From positions 1-9,993 of the forward strand of contig CAMLLA010000127.1 of the NCBI GenBank assembly GCA_946480525.1: a stretch of 9,993 bases of DNA, given 5' to 3'. The notes beneath the pieces are model-generated. The model worked only from the letters and a program-made list of their open reading frames with translations. It was not told where the DNA came from and made no database searches. Source of the DNA: an uncultured Asticcacaulis sp. (GTDB taxonomy: Bacteria > Pseudomonadota > Alphaproteobacteria > Caulobacterales > Caulobacteraceae). The translations under genes were made by a program, and so were the position numbers. Of this stretch, positions 8,593-9,993 are shown in pieces (position 1 is the first letter of the stretch; the number at the start of each line of letters is the position of its first letter).

Positions 8593-8644
8593 CCTCCCCA
8601 CTTGTGGGGAGGGGGCCATGAGCGGAGCGAATGGTGGTGGGGGT
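8593..8644 (+). repeat. Bipartite palindromic repeat, copy E
   Basis: Stem 1 is CCTCCCCAC (8593-8601), TT apex, GTGGGGAGG (8604-8612). Stem 2 is CCATGAGC (8614-8621 approximately), GGA loop, GCGAATGG, with two mismatched pairs. The tail is TGGTGGGGGTTCTT. It resembles copies A and C in the ccmA-ccmB gap about 4.4 kb away. It lies in the gap between the small membrane protein and the GST-family gene, and its ATG at 8618 creates a false upstream start for the latter. Confidence 0.82.
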
Positions 8645-8674
8645 TCTTACTTTCTCATCCAGCCGGAAAACATC

Positions 8675-9319
8675 ATGACCAGACCTGAAATGCCGATCGT
8701 CTTCTATAGCTTTCCGATGTCGGGCCACGCCCACCGCGTCGAACTTCTGCTGCGCGCCCTCGATCTGCCGTTCGAACGGATCGACGTCGACCTGGCCAAC
8801 AAGGCGCAGAAGACCAGCGAGTTCCTGACCCTCAATCCATTCGGCCAAATCCCGGTCATTGACGATGACGGCACAGTCATCTGGGATTCCGGTGCTATCC
8901 TCGTCTATCTCTGCCTGAAGTACGATGAAGACGGCCTCTTCCTGCCGCGCGATCCGGCCGCGGCCGCGCAAATTACCGCGTGGCTTGGCAAGGCCGCCGG
9001 CCCGATCAACTATGGCGCGGCAACGGCCCGCCGCATGAACGTCTTCAAGGCGCCCGGCGATATCACGGTGCCGCAAGGCTTGGCGCACGATCTGCTGAAA
9101 GTGATGGACTCGCACCTGGCCGATCAGGACTGGCTGGTGGGCGCATCCGAAACCATCGCCGACTTCGCCTGCTACACCTATATCGCCCACGCCCCCGAAG
9201 GCGGCATCGACTTGTCGGCCTATAGCCACGTCAATGCCTGGATCGCGCGTGTAGAGACCCTGTCCTATTTTGTGCCGATGCGCCGTTCGCCCGTAGGCCT
9301 TTGGGCTGCCAGCGTCTGA
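8675..9319 (+). CDS. Glutathione S-transferase family protein
   Basis: A 214-residue cytosolic protein with the two-domain GST layout. The N-terminal thioredoxin-like domain (about 7-85) has SFPMSGHAHRVELLLRALD at 12-30, the cis-proline Pro60 in FGQIPVIDDDG and the glutathione-binding acidic-Ser pair Asp71-Ser72 in WDSGAILVYL. The helical C-terminal domain (about 95-205) has the N-capping motif T-I-A-D at 160-163 followed by FACYTYI. Substrate is unknown. The sequence looks like the bacterial beta/Ure2-like broad group, but a subclass cannot be set by eye. The frame is open to an ATG at 8618, which lies inside repeat copy E and is unlikely; ATG 8675 with GGAAA (8664-8668) upstream is preferred, and ATG 8690 is also possible. 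No partner gene is evident. Confidence 0.88.
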   Translation: MTRPEMPIVFYSFPMSGHAHRVELLLRALDLPFERIDVDLANKAQKTSEFLTLNPFGQIPVIDDDGTVIWDSGAILVYLCLKYDEDGLFLPRDPAAAAQITAWLGKAAGPINYGAATARRMNVFKAPGDITVPQGLAHDLLKVMDSHLADQDWLVGASETIADFACYTYIAHAPEGGIDLSAYSHVNAWIARVETLSYFVPMRRSPVGLWAASV

Positions 9320-9321
9320 TT

Positions 9322-9378
9322 CCAACGCGTGCGTTGGCAAGGGCGACCGCCCGCCCGAGCGTGCGCTCAAAGAGCGCA
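9322..9378. repeat. Cluster of small stem-loops after the GST-family gene
   Basis: Directly after the stop codon lie CCAACGC (9322-9328)/GCGTTGG (9331-9337) with a GT apex, and TGCGCTC (9362-9368)/GAGCGCA (9372-9378) with an AAA loop. Both stems are perfect 7-bp stems. There is no U tract after either, so they are not classical intrinsic terminators. They may protect the GST mRNA 3' end or belong to another extragenic palindrome family. Confidence 0.5.
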
Positions 9379-9426
9379 ATGCGAGGAGCCCGGCAGCGCT
9401 TGAGCCATCCCAAAAACCAAAAAAAA

Positions 9427-9448
9427 GCCCTTGCGACAAGGCAAGGGC
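9427..9448 (-). terminator. Rho-independent terminator oriented to the minus strand
   Basis: GCCCTTG (9427-9433) pairs with CAAGGGC (9442-9448) around an 8-nt loop. The plus strand has AAAAAAAA immediately left of the stem, with another A run before it. Read on the minus strand this is a hairpin followed by eight T and more T after GG, a good intrinsic terminator. On the plus strand no T run follows, so it would serve the GST-family gene poorly. No protein gene on the minus strand to its right explains it. Confidence 0.65.
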
Positions 9449-9745
9449 GTTCAGGGTCTTAAAAAATAGGGAGGAAACATCGCCGGCCAAGCCACTCTAC
9501 CTGATCCCCGGGGGCTGGGGGGGCTGTTCAGGGGAGGAACCAAAGCAAAGCGCCTTGGCCGACACCTAGGATAATGGTGGCTCGAAGCGGCGACGAAAGG
9601 GCGGAAATAAGGTCATATTGGGGTGATAAGATAACGCTCCGATAAAGATTGTGTTCATCCGCATAAGGGAAAGTGACTTGCGCGAAGGTGGTATTTGAGG
9701 CCTACTTTGCTTCAGTTCCATGTCGGCTTGGGGATGCCCAACTCT
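9449..9745. other. Non-coding stretch before the DUF2794 gene
   Basis: About 300 bp with no convincing gene. A 73-codon minus-strand frame at 9566-9787 has no family resemblance and overlaps the DUF2794 start. Visible structure: TAGGGAGGAAAC (9467-9478), a strong ribosome-binding-like run followed by ATC and no start codon; CGGCCAAG (9484-9491) pairing with CTTGGCCG (9554-9561); and G runs at 9510-9514, 9517-9523 and 9531-9534 with quadruplex potential. I could not match the stretch to tRNA, SRP RNA or tmRNA by eye. The promoter of the DUF2794 gene is presumably here but was not located. Confidence 0.5.
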
Positions 9746-9993
9746 ATGAGCGTTCAGGATTTCAGTGGCGCCTACCAGAATTCGCAACCCGTCAAAGGGC
9801 CGGTCTTTTTCGAGCGTAAGGAACTGGAGCTGATCCTGAGATTGTATGGGCGCAAGGTGGCGTCCGGTGACTGGCGCGACTATTCCATCGACAGCGGCGC
9901 TGAGGCGGTGGCTTTCAGCATTTTTCGCCGCTCCTCCGAAGCACCGCTCTATCGCATCGAAAAGCGTCCATCCCTGGCGCGCAAACAGGGCGC
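9746..9993 (+). CDS. DUF2794 domain protein (3' truncated by window edge)
   Basis: Only the first 82 codons are present. After a variable head (MSVQDFSGAYQNSQPVKG) comes the DUF2794 core: PVFFERKELELILRLYGRKV, GDWRDYSID, AVAFSIFRRSSEAPLYRIEK and RPSLARKQG. The domain is common in alphaproteobacteria and has no assigned biochemical role. The family is usually about 110-130 residues, so some 30-50 codons lie beyond the edge. ATG 9746 is preferred, with GGGG (9730-9733) upstream at 12 nt; an in-frame ATG at 9734 would leave no room for that site. The frame has no stop before the window ends. No operon partner is visible upstream. Confidence 0.88.
   Translation, partial: MSVQDFSGAYQNSQPVKGPVFFERKELELILRLYGRKVASGDWRDYSIDSGAEAVAFSIFRRSSEAPLYRIEKRPSLARKQG

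Noticed and set aside
8588..9490. Minus-strand open frame of 300 codons opposite the GST-family gene
   Set aside because: It is antisense to a gene with clear GST motifs, runs through a repeat and two hairpins, and has no recognisable domain.
9449..9745. tRNA, SRP RNA or tmRNA in the right-hand gap
   Set aside because: I found no T-arm-like sequence with matching stems, no SRP core motif and no tag-peptide coding sequence on either strand. A covariance search was not possible here.
9566..9787. 73-codon minus-strand frame as the gene served by the 9427-9448 terminator
   Set aside because: It overlaps the DUF2794 start, shows no family resemblance, has no clear ribosome-binding site and ends more than 110 bp before the terminator.

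Overview
The window looks like chromosomal DNA of an alphaproteobacterium, most likely Caulobacterales (Caulobacter/Asticcacaulis-like). This is inferred from high-GC coding regions, a TonB-dependent receptor remnant of the type abundant in that group, a ccm cluster beside an IRP1-type aconitase, and an alphaproteobacterial DUF2794 gene at the right edge. The genus cannot be fixed by reading alone.

Layout, left to right. (1) 71-760, minus strand: a decayed TonB-dependent receptor, with a mid-barrel piece joined out of frame to a C-terminal piece. (2) 943-1611, plus: an ExoD-family membrane protein, with an inverted repeat just before its ATG. (3) 1663-5005, minus: a cytochrome c maturation cluster read ccmA-ccmB-ccmC-ccmD-ccmG. 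The last three genes are tightly coupled (1-nt and 4-nt overlaps). The first gaps are unusually wide: 471 bp between ccmA and ccmB, holding four copies of a bipartite palindromic repeat in two inverted pairs, and 129 bp between ccmB and ccmC, holding what looks like a second, diverged ccmB 3' end. (4) 5199-7904, plus: aconitase acnA, transcribed divergently from ccmA and closed by a 21-bp perfect-stem terminator. (5) 8026-8556, plus: two small unrecognised genes, one acidic soluble protein and one with three predicted membrane segments, starting at TTG and GTG and abutting. (6) 8593-9319: a fifth copy of the palindromic repeat lying in the leader of a glutathione S-transferase-family gene. (7) 9320-9745: 426 bp without a convincing gene but with stem-loops, a terminator pointing to the minus strand, a G-rich run and an orphan ribosome-binding-like sequence. 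(8) 9746-9993: the first 82 codons of a DUF2794 gene running off the window.

Functionally, CcmABCD handle heme export/delivery to the periplasmic chaperone CcmE, and CcmG supplies reductant for the apocytochrome CXXCH cysteines. CcmE, CcmF and CcmH are not in this window. AcnA is a [4Fe-4S] TCA-cycle enzyme, so the divergent pair links heme/respiratory-chain assembly with central metabolism; any co-regulation is inference. I saw no CRISPR array, tRNA, rRNA, integrase or transposase. The accessory interest lies in the extragenic repeat family, the gene fossils, the two-gene unknown cassette and the possible minus-strand RNA near 9450-9745.
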